From positions 1-64,000 of the forward strand of contig WBOU01000017.1 in the NCBI GenBank assembly GCA_009268125.1: a DNA stretch of 64,000 nt, given 5' to 3'. A program made the position numbers and the translations under genes. The stretch comes from Chloroflexia bacterium SDU3-3 (GTDB lineage: Bacteria; Chloroflexota; Chloroflexia; Chloroflexales; Roseiflexaceae). Under the pieces are notes generated by a model, which was not told the DNA's origin, did not search any database, and worked only from the letters and a program-made list of their open reading frames with translations. Shown here piece by piece: positions 51,873-61,391 of the stretch. Each line of letters starts with the position of its first letter. Position 1 is the stretch's first letter.

Positions 51873-54800
51873 GGCCAGCACGCAGACACCTCTCTCATTG
51901 CGCAAACAATCTCCACCCGCTCCTCGGGAGTGGTGAGCGCGACAATCCAGGGCATCAATGCGGCGAGATCGCTGAGGAGATCGGGGCGGCCTCGGGCGGC
52001 GAGGGGGCGAAGGAGCGGGTGGAGGATAGCGCGGGGGAAGTGGTAGGAAACGCATTGTAGTGCCAAACATGCTAATAGTTTAACCCGCGCCCCCTTAATG
52101 CTAATCCGCCGTGCCACCGCCAGTACGTCGCTCACCAAACCCTCCGACAGGCATGGCGCAATCGCAGCCAGCACAGAAGCCCGTACCTCCTCATCCCCGA
52201 TTCCCCATGCCACCGCCAACTCCTCACCCCACACCGCCCTTTGCTCCCCTTCCGGTAGGTAGGACGCGATCACCACCAACGCCTTCGCCCGCTCCCCCGC
52301 ATCCCTGATACCCCGTGCTACCGCCAACACCTCGTCCACCTGGCGATCCGGTAGGTATGGCGCGATCGCCACCAACGCTTTCGCTCGCTCCCCCTCGGCC
52401 CCAATCCTCCGTGCCGCCGCCAGTGCCTCGCCCCACACCGCCCCTTGCTCTCCCTCCGGCAGGTACGACGCAAGTCCTACCAGTGCCTTCGCCCGCTCCC
52501 CCTCGGCCCCAATCCTCCGTGCCGCCGCCAGTGCCTCACCCCACACCGCCCTTTGCTCTCCCTCCGGCAGGTGCGGCGCAAGTCCTACCAGCGCAGAAAC
52601 CCTCGCTCCTTCGTTCCTAATCCCCCGTGCCACTATCAACGCCTCGCCCACTAAATCCTCTGGCAGATGCGGCGCAAATCCCGCCAAGGCTTCCGCCTGC
52701 GCCCACTCGTTCCTAATCCCCCGTGCCACTATCAACGCCTCGCCCACCAAATCATCCGGCAGGTGTGGCGCAAGTCCCGCCAAGGCTTCCGCGCGCACCC
52801 TCTCGTCCTCAATCGCCTGTGCCACCACCAGCGCCTCGCCCACCAAATCCTTCGGCAGGTGTGGCACAAGTCCCGTCAGTGCCCTTGCCTGTGCCCACTC
52901 GTCCTCCCCCCCGCGAGAAACTGCCAACGCCTCGCCCCACACCGCCCTTTGCTCTCCCTCCGGCAGGTGCGGCGCAATCCCTGCCAGCGCTTCCGCCCGC
53001 GCCCACTCAGACTCAATCCCCCGTGCCACCACCAACGCCTCACCCACCAAATCCTTCGGCAGGTGTGGTACGATCCCCGCCAGCGCTTCCGACTGTGCCC
53101 ACCCGTCTTCCCCTCCACGCCAAATCGCCAACACCTCACCCCACACCGACGCTTGCTCCCACTCTGGCAGATGCGGCGCAGTCCCTGCCAACACTTCTGC
53201 CCGCAACCACTCAGACTCAATCCCCCGTGCCACCACCAACGCCTCACCCCACACCGCTCCTTGCTCTCCTTCCGACAAGTGTGGCGCAATCTCTGCCATA
53301 GCCTGCGACCGCAACCCCTTGTCTCCGATGCCTCGCGCCGCTGCCAAGGCCTCACCCCACACCGCTCCTTGCTCTCCTTCCGACAAGTGTGGCGCAATCC
53401 CTGCCATAGCCTGCGACCGCAACCACTTATCCTCCTCCCTCCGCACAATCGCTAACGCCTCACTCCACACCGCTCCTTGCTCTCCCTCCGACAGGTGCAG
53501 CGCAAAACTCGCCAGTGCTTCCACTCGCGCCCTCTCGGTCCTGATCCTCCTTGCGACATCCAACGCCTCGCTCACCAACTCCTCCGGCAAGTGCGGCGCA
53601 ATCTCTGCCAGTGCCTTAGCCCGCAGCCACTCGGACCCAATCCTCCGTGCCGCCGCCAGCGCTTCACTCCACACCGCTCCTTGCTCTCCCTCTGGCAGAT
53701 ACGGTGCAAGTCCCGCCAAGGCTTCCGCACGCGCCCACTCGGCCCCCATCCCCCGTGCCGCCGCCAGCGCCACGCCCACCAGGCATTCCGGCAAGTGCGG
53801 CGCAAGTCCCGCCAGCACTTCTGCCCGCAACCACTCGTTTCCGATACTCCATGCGACATCCAACGCTTCGCTCATCAACATCTTAGGCAGGTGCGGCGCG
53901 ATCGCCACCAGCGCCTTAGCCCGATCCCCCTCACTCCCGCTCCCCCTCGCCATAGCCAGCACCTCACCCCACACCGTCCCTTGATCCCCTCCAAGCAGAT
54001 GCGGCGCAAGGCTCACCAGCGCAGAAATCCGCGCCCACTCGTCCCAAATCCCTCGCACCCTCCCCAGCGCTTCGCCCACCAAACCTTCCGGCAGGTGTGG
54101 CGCGATCGCCACCAGCACCTCAGCCCGATCCCGCTCGAACTCAATCCCCTGCGCGATGTTCAGCACTTCACCCACCAGACCCTCCGGCAGGTGTGGCGCG
54201 ATCGCCACCAGCACCTCAGCCCGACCCCGCTCGAACTCAATCCCCTGTGCGATGTTCAGCGCTTCGCCCACCAGACCCTCCGGCAGGTACGCCGCAAGAC
54301 CCACCAGCGCCCGAGCCCGAGCCCGCTCGTTTCCAATCCCCTGTGCAACGTTCAGCGCTTCGCCCACCAGATCCTCCGGCAGGTGCACCGCAAGCCCTGC
54401 CAACGCCTTAGCCCGAGCCCGCTCGTTTCCAATCCCCCGCACCATCGCTAATAGTGCAACCATGTCCATAGCCACACCATTTTCTGCCAGCGCCTGAATG
54501 GTTTCCGCTTGCATCTGTTCATCTGGCATCTGGCGAATGTGCTCAAGCGCGGCAGGAAAACTCCACTTCCCCTCGGACGTCCCGACCGTCACCAGTCCGA
54601 CGATGAGTTTGGATGAGAGATTGCCGCTCAAGCTGCGGATACTCGCTGCAATCAGCGCGCACCGAATCACCAACACCAGATCCTGCTGCTTTTCGGCATG
54701 CCCCCACAACCGATCAAGGTCCGTCAGGTACCCCGCATAGCTCCCCTCTGCCGCGTAGCGCGCTGCTGCCCAGGGCTGTACGGTGCGCATCTGCACCACT

Positions 54801-56473
54801 ACGGCCTTGGTCAGCACCATGCGCGCCTTGTCCCACGCCCCCGCCGCAACCAGATGGGCCACCCAAAACTGACGCAGGTAGGTTGAGATCGACTGGTCCT
54901 GCGGGTCACGGCAGTATGCCGCGTAGCACTGCTCCCCATAGGCCACAAAGCGGGCCTGAAGCTCCTCGCGCTCATGCTGGAGCAGCACCCGCTCGCCAAA
55001 CAGCTCGCGCAGGCGCGGGTGGCTGAAGACATAGCCTAATGCTTCCGTCCCATCCCCGATGAGCACGCGTGCGACCGCGCCAGCGGTCTGCTTCAGCCCC
55101 GCGCCGTGCGGGAACACCTCGGGCGCAAGCGCGGCAAGATCATCACTGGTCAGCGGCCCCAGCGCCACCGCGCACAGCCCCAGCAGCGTGCGAATGCCCG
55201 CGTGCTGCGCGCTCTTCGCCTCCAGATCCGCAAGCCACTCCTGCACGAACGCCTCTAGCCCTGGCGTCATCACGGTCAGCTTCTTTGGCTGGAGGTCGCC
55301 GTCCCTGAGCGCCTCAATCAGCATGCGGATGGTCAGCGGGTCGCCCGCGCTGATGCGCCCGATCTCCTTGATAAAATCGACATCGGTGGCAAGGTCATCG
55401 AGCGGATTCCCCATGCGCAGCAGAATATCCTGCACCGCCGCATCATCTAGACCCGCCAGCGGCACCCGCCACACCAGATCCTTCCGCCAGTCCAGATCCC
55501 GCAGCCAGTCGTTCAGGGTTTTGTGGGCAACCTGCCGCGCGGCGCAAACCACCCGCAGCCGCGCGGGCGGCGTGCGTGGGAACAGTCCAGCCCTTAATTC
55601 CCAACTCACCGCCTCATCCAGCCCATCGAGCACGAGCAGCACCTGCTGCCCCTCCGGCGGCGGGCGGCGCAGGTAGTCCGCACTGATGGCCCGCAGATCC
55701 TCGGGGGTCTGGCGGTAGCCCTCGAACTGCGCCTGCTCGCCATGGATGGTCGCCAGCGCGAGACCCAGGGTCCGAAACACCACGTCGGCGGCGGCGGTCT
55801 GGTAGCGGATGCTGATCGGCACGAAGATGACCTGCCACCCGCCGCGCACGTGTACCTGGATGGCCCACTGGATGAGCAGCGCGGTCTTCCCGCGCCCGGT
55901 GGGGGCCAGTAGCAGCGCGTAGGGCGTCTCCCCGTGGAGGAAGGCATCGAGCTGGGCCAGCTCCGCCGCGCGCCCGCCGAAGATCTCGGTGTAGGTCTCC
56001 AGCATCGAACGCACCTGGGGGCGGGAGCTGAAGGGGAAGGGCTGGACCAGCGCCTCAATCGGCGTGGTCGGCGCGGGGCTGGGGGGATATGTGGGAGCAG
56101 GTGAGGGCGGGGACGAGGGCAGGGCAGCAGGGGCCATATATACCGGGCCGGTTGTGTTGATCACATTTCCATCCACCTGCCAGCTCAGCTGATTGAATGG
56201 TGCAGCGGACCCATGCGCAAGGGCCGCAGCGTTCGGCAAAGGCGTCACAGCGGGAGCAACGTCATCTGGGTGGCCATCGACGATCTCCCCCCAGTCGCGC
56301 AACACGGCCTTGATCCGCGCGATCTCGGCGCGGGCGTGGTCTCGGGTAGATATCTGCCCCGGTAGCGCATACGCCTCGCCCTGCTGCGCGATCTGCCGCA
56401 GCACCGCTGCCAACGTCGCCCGGTGGTCTGCCAGCCGCCGCCGCTGCTCCTGGATACCCTCCGCTCGCCCCAT
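51869..56473 (-). CDS. Giant NACHT STAND ATPase with 23 HEAT-like repeats, paralogue 2
   Basis: 1534 residues, start at MGR... (56473). N-terminal module AEIARIKAVLRDWGEIVDG as in paralogue 1, motif FNQLSWQVDGNVINTTGPVY, then LAPTGRGKT and VLLVLDGLDEA. The NTPase and following 350 residues are close to paralogue 1, while the repeat region differs in number (23 by my count) and detail. The repeats are more diverged from each other (LPEDLVGEALNVAQGI, LPKDLVGEALVVARGI, LSEGEQGAVWGEALAAARGI). Cap ends MREVSACWP. The contrast between a conserved engine and variable repeats is what a diversifying recognition domain shows. Confidence 0.85.
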   Translation of the reverse strand: MGRAEGIQEQRRRLADHRATLAAVLRQIAQQGEAYALPGQISTRDHARAEIARIKAVLRDWGEIVDGHPDDVAPAVTPLPNAAALAHGSAAPFNQLSWQVDGNVINTTGPVYMAPAALPSSPPSPAPTYPPSPAPTTPIEALVQPFPFSSRPQVRSMLETYTEIFGGRAAELAQLDAFLHGETPYALLLAPTGRGKTALLIQWAIQVHVRGGWQVIFVPISIRYQTAAADVVFRTLGLALATIHGEQAQFEGYRQTPEDLRAISADYLRRPPPEGQQVLLVLDGLDEAVSWELRAGLFPRTPPARLRVVCAARQVAHKTLNDWLRDLDWRKDLVWRVPLAGLDDAAVQDILLRMGNPLDDLATDVDFIKEIGRISAGDPLTIRMLIEALRDGDLQPKKLTVMTPGLEAFVQEWLADLEAKSAQHAGIRTLLGLCAVALGPLTSDDLAALAPEVFPHGAGLKQTAGAVARVLIGDGTEALGYVFSHPRLRELFGERVLLQHEREELQARFVAYGEQCYAAYCRDPQDQSISTYLRQFWVAHLVAAGAWDKARMVLTKAVVVQMRTVQPWAAARYAAEGSYAGYLTDLDRLWGHAEKQQDLVLVIRCALIAASIRSLSGNLSSKLIVGLVTVGTSEGKWSFPAALEHIRQMPDEQMQAETIQALAENGVAMDMVALLAMVRGIGNERARAKALAGLAVHLPEDLVGEALNVAQGIGNERARARALVGLAAYLPEGLVGEALNIAQGIEFERGRAEVLVAIAPHLPEGLVGEVLNIAQGIEFERDRAEVLVAIAPHLPEGLVGEALGRVRGIWDEWARISALVSLAPHLLGGDQGTVWGEVLAMARGSGSEGDRAKALVAIAPHLPKMLMSEALDVAWSIGNEWLRAEVLAGLAPHLPECLVGVALAAARGMGAEWARAEALAGLAPYLPEGEQGAVWSEALAAARRIGSEWLRAKALAEIAPHLPEELVSEALDVARRIRTERARVEALASFALHLSEGEQGAVWSEALAIVRREEDKWLRSQAMAGIAPHLSEGEQGAVWGEALAAARGIGDKGLRSQAMAEIAPHLSEGEQGAVWGEALVVARGIESEWLRAEVLAGTAPHLPEWEQASVWGEVLAIWRGGEDGWAQSEALAGIVPHLPKDLVGEALVVARGIESEWARAEALAGIAPHLPEGEQRAVWGEALAVSRGGEDEWAQARALTGLVPHLPKDLVGEALVVAQAIEDERVRAEALAGLAPHLPDDLVGEALIVARGIRNEWAQAEALAGFAPHLPEDLVGEALIVARGIRNEGARVSALVGLAPHLPEGEQRAVWGEALAAARRIGAEGERAKALVGLASYLPEGEQGAVWGEALAAARRIGAEGERAKALVAIAPYLPDRQVDEVLAVARGIRDAGERAKALVVIASYLPEGEQRAVWGEELAVAWGIGDEEVRASVLAAIAPCLSEGLVSDVLAVARRISIKGARVKLLACLALQCVSYHFPRAILHPLLRPLAARGRPDLLSDLAALMPWIVALTTPEERVEIVCAMREVSACWP

Positions 56474-56544
56474 CATGTACCTCGCTCCCACTCAGTCACT
56501 TCCCCAGTCCCACGCATGCCATCCGCCATACCGCATCTGTGCCT

Positions 56545-56574
56545 ATCATAGCCCATGGAGATGTGGCTTGGAAA
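56545..56574 (-). promoter_or_regulatory. Conserved promoter of giant NACHT gene 2
   Basis: TTTCCA (56574-56569), 18 bp, TATGAT (56550-56545) on the minus strand. Confidence 0.6.
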
Positions 56575-56743
56575 GATGGGAACGCGCGAGAGATCGCTAC
56601 CCACCGGCCTTCCCCAACGTGTTCATCTTCGCACCATCAGTGGTACGGCGGTGGTGCCGAGGGCATGGTAGGCTCATCGCATACAAGGATCTGTCAGGTG
56701 TCGGCAGCGCTGGGTGCGCGGCCACGCCAGAAAGGATACCTCT

Positions 56744-57055
56744 ATGCGCCAGCTCCTCCCGCGCTTCACCCGCATCACCAAAACCGCCGCCCAGTCCGCC
56801 GCGCCGACATTTACCTGGCGGCCCAGCGTGACCGACGAGCGCACCGGCCTCGCCGTCGCGGCGACCCTGCTCGTCGATGATCGCCCCTGCACGGGCACCT
56901 CCTGCCAGGTGCCATCCGACGGCCAGCCGCACCTCCTGCAGGTGCGGGCGGCAGGCTATCAAGACTGGGAGCTAGGGATACGCGCACGGCTCGCGCCTGG
57001 GCGGGTGTTCAGCGGGCCGGTGCGACTGCGCGCGACGAAGAAACGCGGGGTGTAG
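56744..57055 (+). CDS. Companion protein of giant NACHT 3, small beta-sandwich
   Basis: 103 residues behind AAAGGATACC. FTWRPSVTDERTGLAVAATL, LLVDDRPCTGTSCQVPSDGQ, LLQVRAAGYQDWELGIRARL and GPVRLRA read like a carboxypeptidase-regulatory/PEGA-type beta sandwich (D..TG..V.A.v.vd......h...V.A.GY.dwe). No signal peptide. Convergent with the giant gene, four bases between stop codons. Decayed copies sit in the same place beside paralogues 1 and 2, so the association is old. It may be a regulator or decoy. Confidence 0.65.
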   Translation: MRQLLPRFTRITKTAAQSAAPTFTWRPSVTDERTGLAVAATLLVDDRPCTGTSCQVPSDGQPHLLQVRAAGYQDWELGIRARLAPGRVFSGPVRLRATKKRGV

Positions 57056-57059
57056 CGGC

Positions 57060-60000
57060 CTACGGCCAGCACGCGGCTACCTCGCGCACCGCGCGGACGA
57101 TCTCGCCCTGCTCCTCGGGCGTGGTGAGCACGGCGATCCACGGCATGAGCGCGGCGAGGTTGTTGAGGAGATCCGAGCGACCTCGTGTGGTGAGCACGCG
57201 CAGCAGCGGGGTGAAGGTCGCGCGGGGACGGCGCTGGGATGCATAGTACCCCGCGATATCCGGGAGCACCGGGCTGCGGTCCCACACCCCATCGGTCCCC
57301 TGCGCCGCCGCCAGCGCCTCGTCCCACACCGCAGCCTGCTCGCCTCCGGACAGGTGCGGCGCGACCCCCGCCAGCGCGTTCGCCCGCGACCACGCATTGC
57401 TGATCGCCCGCGCGGCTGCCAGGGCCTCGGCCCACACCGCAGCCTGCTCGCCCTCCGGCAGGTGCGGCGCGACCCCCGCCAGCGCACCCGCTCGGTATTT
57501 CCCACCCTCGATCGCCCGCGCCATGGCCAGCGCCTCGCCGACCAGCGCCATCGGCATGCGCGGCACAACCTGGTTCAGCGCCCACGCCCGCGCCTCCTCG
57601 TGCTCAATCGCGCGCACCACAGCGAGCGCCTCACCCCGCGCCATCGGCAGGTGCGGCGCGATATCCGCCAGCAGCCACGCCTGCTGTTCCTTATCGCCGA
57701 TCTCCGGCGCGACGGCCAGCATATCGGCCCACACCGCCGCCCGCTCGCCCTCCGGCAGATGCGGTGTGATGCTCGCCAGCGCCTGCGCCTGCGACCGCTC
57801 GCCCCTGATCGTGCGCGCCGCCGCCAGCGCCTCGGCCCACACCGCCGCCCGCTCGCCCTCCGGCAGGTGCGGCGCGACCCTGGCCAGCACCCGCGCCCGC
57901 GCCTCCTCGTCGTTGATCGCCCGCGCCGCCGCCAGCGCCTCGGCCCACGCCGGCTGCTGCTGTCCCTCGGGCAAGTGCGGCGCGATGCCCGTGAGCGTAA
58001 GCGCCCGCGCCTCGGCGTGGTTAATCTCGCGCGCTGCGGTCAGTGCCTCGGCCAGAAGTGCCTGGGGCAGGTGCGGCGCGACCGCCGCCAGCGCATCCGC
58101 CCGCGCACGCTCGCTTCCGATCCCCCGCACCATGGCCATCGCCTCGGGCACCAGCGCCTCGGGCAGGTGCCGTGTAATATCGTCCAGCGTATCCACCTGC
58201 AACCACTCGTTGCCGATCGTGCGCGCGACGGCCAGGGTCTCGGCCCACGCCGCCGCCTGCGCGCCCTCGGGGAGATGCAGCGCGGCTGCCGCCAGCGCCA
58301 CCGCCTGCGCCCGCTCGCCCCTGATCCTCCGCGCCACACCGAGCACCGCGCCCCACACGGCTGGCTGCTGCCCCAGGGGGAGGTGCGGCGCGATGTCCTG
58401 CAGCGTCTCCGCCCGATCTTCCTCGTCCTCGATCATGCGCGCGACGGCCAGGGCCTCGGCCCACACCGCCGCCCGCGCGCCCTCGGGCATGCGCGGCGCG
58501 ACCCTGACCAGGGCGTCGGCATGGGCCGATGGATCCCCGATCTCGCGCACTGCGCTCAGCGCCTCGGCCACCAGTACCTCGGGCAGGTGCGGCACTATCT
58601 GGGCTAGCGCCTCGGCCCGCGCCCACTCGTCCTCAATCTCGCGCACTGCGCTCAGCGCCTCGGCCACCAGTACCTCGGGCAGGTATGGCGCAATCTGGGC
58701 CAGCGCGTTCGCCCGCAACCACTCGCTGCCGATCTCGCGCACTGCGGTCAGCACCTCGGGCAGGTGCAGCTCGGGCAGGTGCGGCGCAACTTTTGGCAGC
58801 ACATCCGCCCGTACCACCTCCTCCTCGATCGCCAGCGCCATCGCCAGCGCCTCGACCACCAGCGCCTCGGGCAGGTGCGGCACGGCTGCCTCCAGCACAT
58901 CCGCCCGCTCACGTTCCTCCCGGATCTCCCGCGCTGCGGCCAGCGCCTCGGCCACGAGCGGCTCGGGCAGGTGCGGTGCAACCCCAGCCAGCACGTACGC
59001 CCGCGAGACCTCGTCCTCGACCACCAGCGCCATGGTCAGCATCTCGGCCACCAGCGCCTCGGGCAGGCGCGGCGCAATCTGGGCCAGCGTCCGTGCCCGC
59101 GCCCACTCGCTGCCGATCTCACGCGCCACAGCCAGCGCCGCGCGTGAGACCGCCGCCTGCTGTCCCACGGGCAGGTGCGGCGCGACCACCGCCAGCGCCT
59201 TCGCCCGCTCCTCCTTGGATGCGATCCCCTCGGCTGCCGCCAGCGCCTCGGCCCACACCGCCGCCTGCGCGCCCTCGGGCATGCGCGGCGCGACCCCGGC
59301 CAGCACCATCGCCCGCGCGTCCTCGCCCCCGATCTCCCGCGCCACGGCCAGCACCTCGGGCACCAGCGCGGCGGGCACGTGCGGCACGATCTCTCTCAGC
59401 GCCATCGCCCGCGCGCCATCGCCCCCGATCGCTCGGGCCACGGTCAGCACCTCGGGCACCAGCGCGGCGGGCACGTGCGGCGCGACCCCAGCCAGCGCCG
59501 TCGCCCGCGCGTCCTCGTTTCGCATCCCCCGCGCCACAGCCAGCAGCAGCCGCCGATCGAACGCCGCACCGCTCGCCGCCAATGCCTTCATGGCCTTCGC
59601 CTGCTGCTCCTCATCCGGCATCTGGCGCATGTGCTCCAGCGCTACCGGGACGCTCCACGTCCCCTCGGGCGTGCCGACCGTCACCAGCCCGACGAGGAGC
59701 GCGGGCGAGAGATTGCCGCTCAGGCTGCGGATGCTTGCCGCGATCAGCGCGCACCGGATCGCGAGGACGATGTCCTGCTGCTGCTCCGCATGCCCCCACA
59801 GCCGGTCGAGGTCGGTCAGGTAGCCCGCGTAGCTGCCCTCTGCTGCGGAGCGCGCCGCCGCCCAAGGCTGGGACGCATGCCCGTGCGCCGCCGCAGGCGC
59901 GGTCAGCACCGTGCGCACCTGCTCCCACATCCCTGCCGCAACCAAGTGAGCCACCCAAAACTGACGCACGTAGGCCGGGATCGGGTGGCCTTGAGGATGG

Positions 60001-61391
60001 TCGCAGGATGCGGCATAGCACCGCTCGCCGTAGGCCACGAAGCGCGCCAGCAGATCCGCGCGCTCGTGCGCCGAGAGTACGCGCTCGCCAAACAGCTCGC
60101 GCAGACGCGGGTGGCTGAGCACATACCCCGCCGCCTCGCTCCCGTCCCCGATGAGCACCCGCGCCACCGCCCCAGCGGTCTGGCGCAGCGCCGCGCCGTG
60201 CGCGAACAGCTCGGGCGCGAGCGCGGCGACATCGTCGCTCGTCAGCGGCCCGAGCGCCACCGCGCACAGCCCCAAGAGCATGCGGATGCCCTCCTGCTGC
60301 GCGCTCTTCGCCTCCAGTTCCGCAAGCCACTCCTGCACGAAGGCCTCTAGCCCTGGGGGCATCGCGGTGAGCGCGTTCGGCTGGATATCGCCGTCCCTGA
60401 GCGCCGCAATCAGCATGCGGATGGTCAGCGGGTCGCCCTGGCTGATGCGCCCGATCTCGGCGAGCATGTCCACATCGGCGGCGAGCACATCCAGCGGGCT
60501 GCCCATGCGCGCCAGGATATCCTGCACCCCCGCGCGGTCCAGCCCATCGAGCGACAGGCGCTGCGCCAGCTCGCTGCGCCAGCCCAGGTCCGAAAGCCAG
60601 CCCGATACCGTCGTGTGCGCGATCTGCCGCGCGGCGCAGACCACCCGCAGGCGCTCGGGCGGCGTGCGCGGGAACAGCCCGGGCTGCATGGCCCAGCCCA
60701 CCGCCTCATCCAGCCCATCGAGGATGAGCAGCACCTGCTGCCCCTCGGGCAGCGGGCGGCGCAGGTAGGCCGCGATCATCGCCCGCAGATCCTCGGGGGT
60801 CTGGCGGTAGCGGTCGAAGGCGGCCTGCTCGCCATGGATCGTAGCCAGTGCCAGCGCGAGGGTGCGAAACACTACGGTGGCGTCGGCGGTCTGGTAGCGG
60901 ATGCTGATCGGCAGGAAGATCACCTGCCACCCACCGCGCGCGGCGACCTGGATGGCCCACTGGATGAGCAGCGCGGTCTTGCCGCGCCCCGTGGGGGCCA
61001 GCAGGAGCGCGTAGGGGGTGCCCTCGCGGAGAAAGCTGTCGAGCTGGGCCAGCTCCGCCGCGCGCCCGCCGAAGATCTCGGTGTAGGTCTCCAGCATGGA
61101 GCGCACCTGCGGGCGGGCGCTGAACGGGAACGGCTGGATGAGCGCGTCGATCAGCGCGGGCGGCGCGGCGGGGACGAGGTCGCCCGGGTGGTCCTCGACA
61201 ACCTCCCCCCAGCCGCGCAGCACGGCCTTGCTCCGCGCGATGGCGGCGCAGGCCTCGTCGCGGGTGGCGACCTGGCCCGGAAGGGCATCGGCCTCACCTT
61301 GCTGCGCAATCTGCTTCAGCACCGCTGCCAGCACGGCGCGGCTGCGCCCCAGCTGCTCCCACTGTCCCTGGATATCCTCAGATCGCCCCAT
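57060..61391 (-). CDS. Giant NACHT STAND ATPase with 22 HEAT-like repeats, paralogue 3
   Basis: 1443 residues starting MGRSEDIQGQ behind a GAGGGAGG site. N-terminal module as in the others (IARSKAVLRGWGEVVEDHPG). It lacks the NQ/WQVDGNVINTTG motif: the module runs almost directly into LIDALIQPFPFSARPQVRSM. Walker A LAPTGRGKT and Walker B VLLILDGLDEA are present. Twenty-two repeats by my count (LPEALVAEALAAAREI, MPEGAQAAVWAEALAAAEGI), the most diverged set, so probably the oldest array. Cap VREVAACWP. The only paralogue with an intact companion gene. Confidence 0.85.
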   Translation of the reverse strand: MGRSEDIQGQWEQLGRSRAVLAAVLKQIAQQGEADALPGQVATRDEACAAIARSKAVLRGWGEVVEDHPGDLVPAAPPALIDALIQPFPFSARPQVRSMLETYTEIFGGRAAELAQLDSFLREGTPYALLLAPTGRGKTALLIQWAIQVAARGGWQVIFLPISIRYQTADATVVFRTLALALATIHGEQAAFDRYRQTPEDLRAMIAAYLRRPLPEGQQVLLILDGLDEAVGWAMQPGLFPRTPPERLRVVCAARQIAHTTVSGWLSDLGWRSELAQRLSLDGLDRAGVQDILARMGSPLDVLAADVDMLAEIGRISQGDPLTIRMLIAALRDGDIQPNALTAMPPGLEAFVQEWLAELEAKSAQQEGIRMLLGLCAVALGPLTSDDVAALAPELFAHGAALRQTAGAVARVLIGDGSEAAGYVLSHPRLRELFGERVLSAHERADLLARFVAYGERCYAASCDHPQGHPIPAYVRQFWVAHLVAAGMWEQVRTVLTAPAAAHGHASQPWAAARSAAEGSYAGYLTDLDRLWGHAEQQQDIVLAIRCALIAASIRSLSGNLSPALLVGLVTVGTPEGTWSVPVALEHMRQMPDEEQQAKAMKALAASGAAFDRRLLLAVARGMRNEDARATALAGVAPHVPAALVPEVLTVARAIGGDGARAMALREIVPHVPAALVPEVLAVAREIGGEDARAMVLAGVAPRMPEGAQAAVWAEALAAAEGIASKEERAKALAVVAPHLPVGQQAAVSRAALAVAREIGSEWARARTLAQIAPRLPEALVAEMLTMALVVEDEVSRAYVLAGVAPHLPEPLVAEALAAAREIREERERADVLEAAVPHLPEALVVEALAMALAIEEEVVRADVLPKVAPHLPELHLPEVLTAVREIGSEWLRANALAQIAPYLPEVLVAEALSAVREIEDEWARAEALAQIVPHLPEVLVAEALSAVREIGDPSAHADALVRVAPRMPEGARAAVWAEALAVARMIEDEEDRAETLQDIAPHLPLGQQPAVWGAVLGVARRIRGERAQAVALAAAALHLPEGAQAAAWAETLAVARTIGNEWLQVDTLDDITRHLPEALVPEAMAMVRGIGSERARADALAAVAPHLPQALLAEALTAAREINHAEARALTLTGIAPHLPEGQQQPAWAEALAAARAINDEEARARVLARVAPHLPEGERAAVWAEALAAARTIRGERSQAQALASITPHLPEGERAAVWADMLAVAPEIGDKEQQAWLLADIAPHLPMARGEALAVVRAIEHEEARAWALNQVVPRMPMALVGEALAMARAIEGGKYRAGALAGVAPHLPEGEQAAVWAEALAAARAISNAWSRANALAGVAPHLSGGEQAAVWDEALAAAQGTDGVWDRSPVLPDIAGYYASQRRPRATFTPLLRVLTTRGRSDLLNNLAALMPWIAVLTTPEEQGEIVRAVREVAACWP

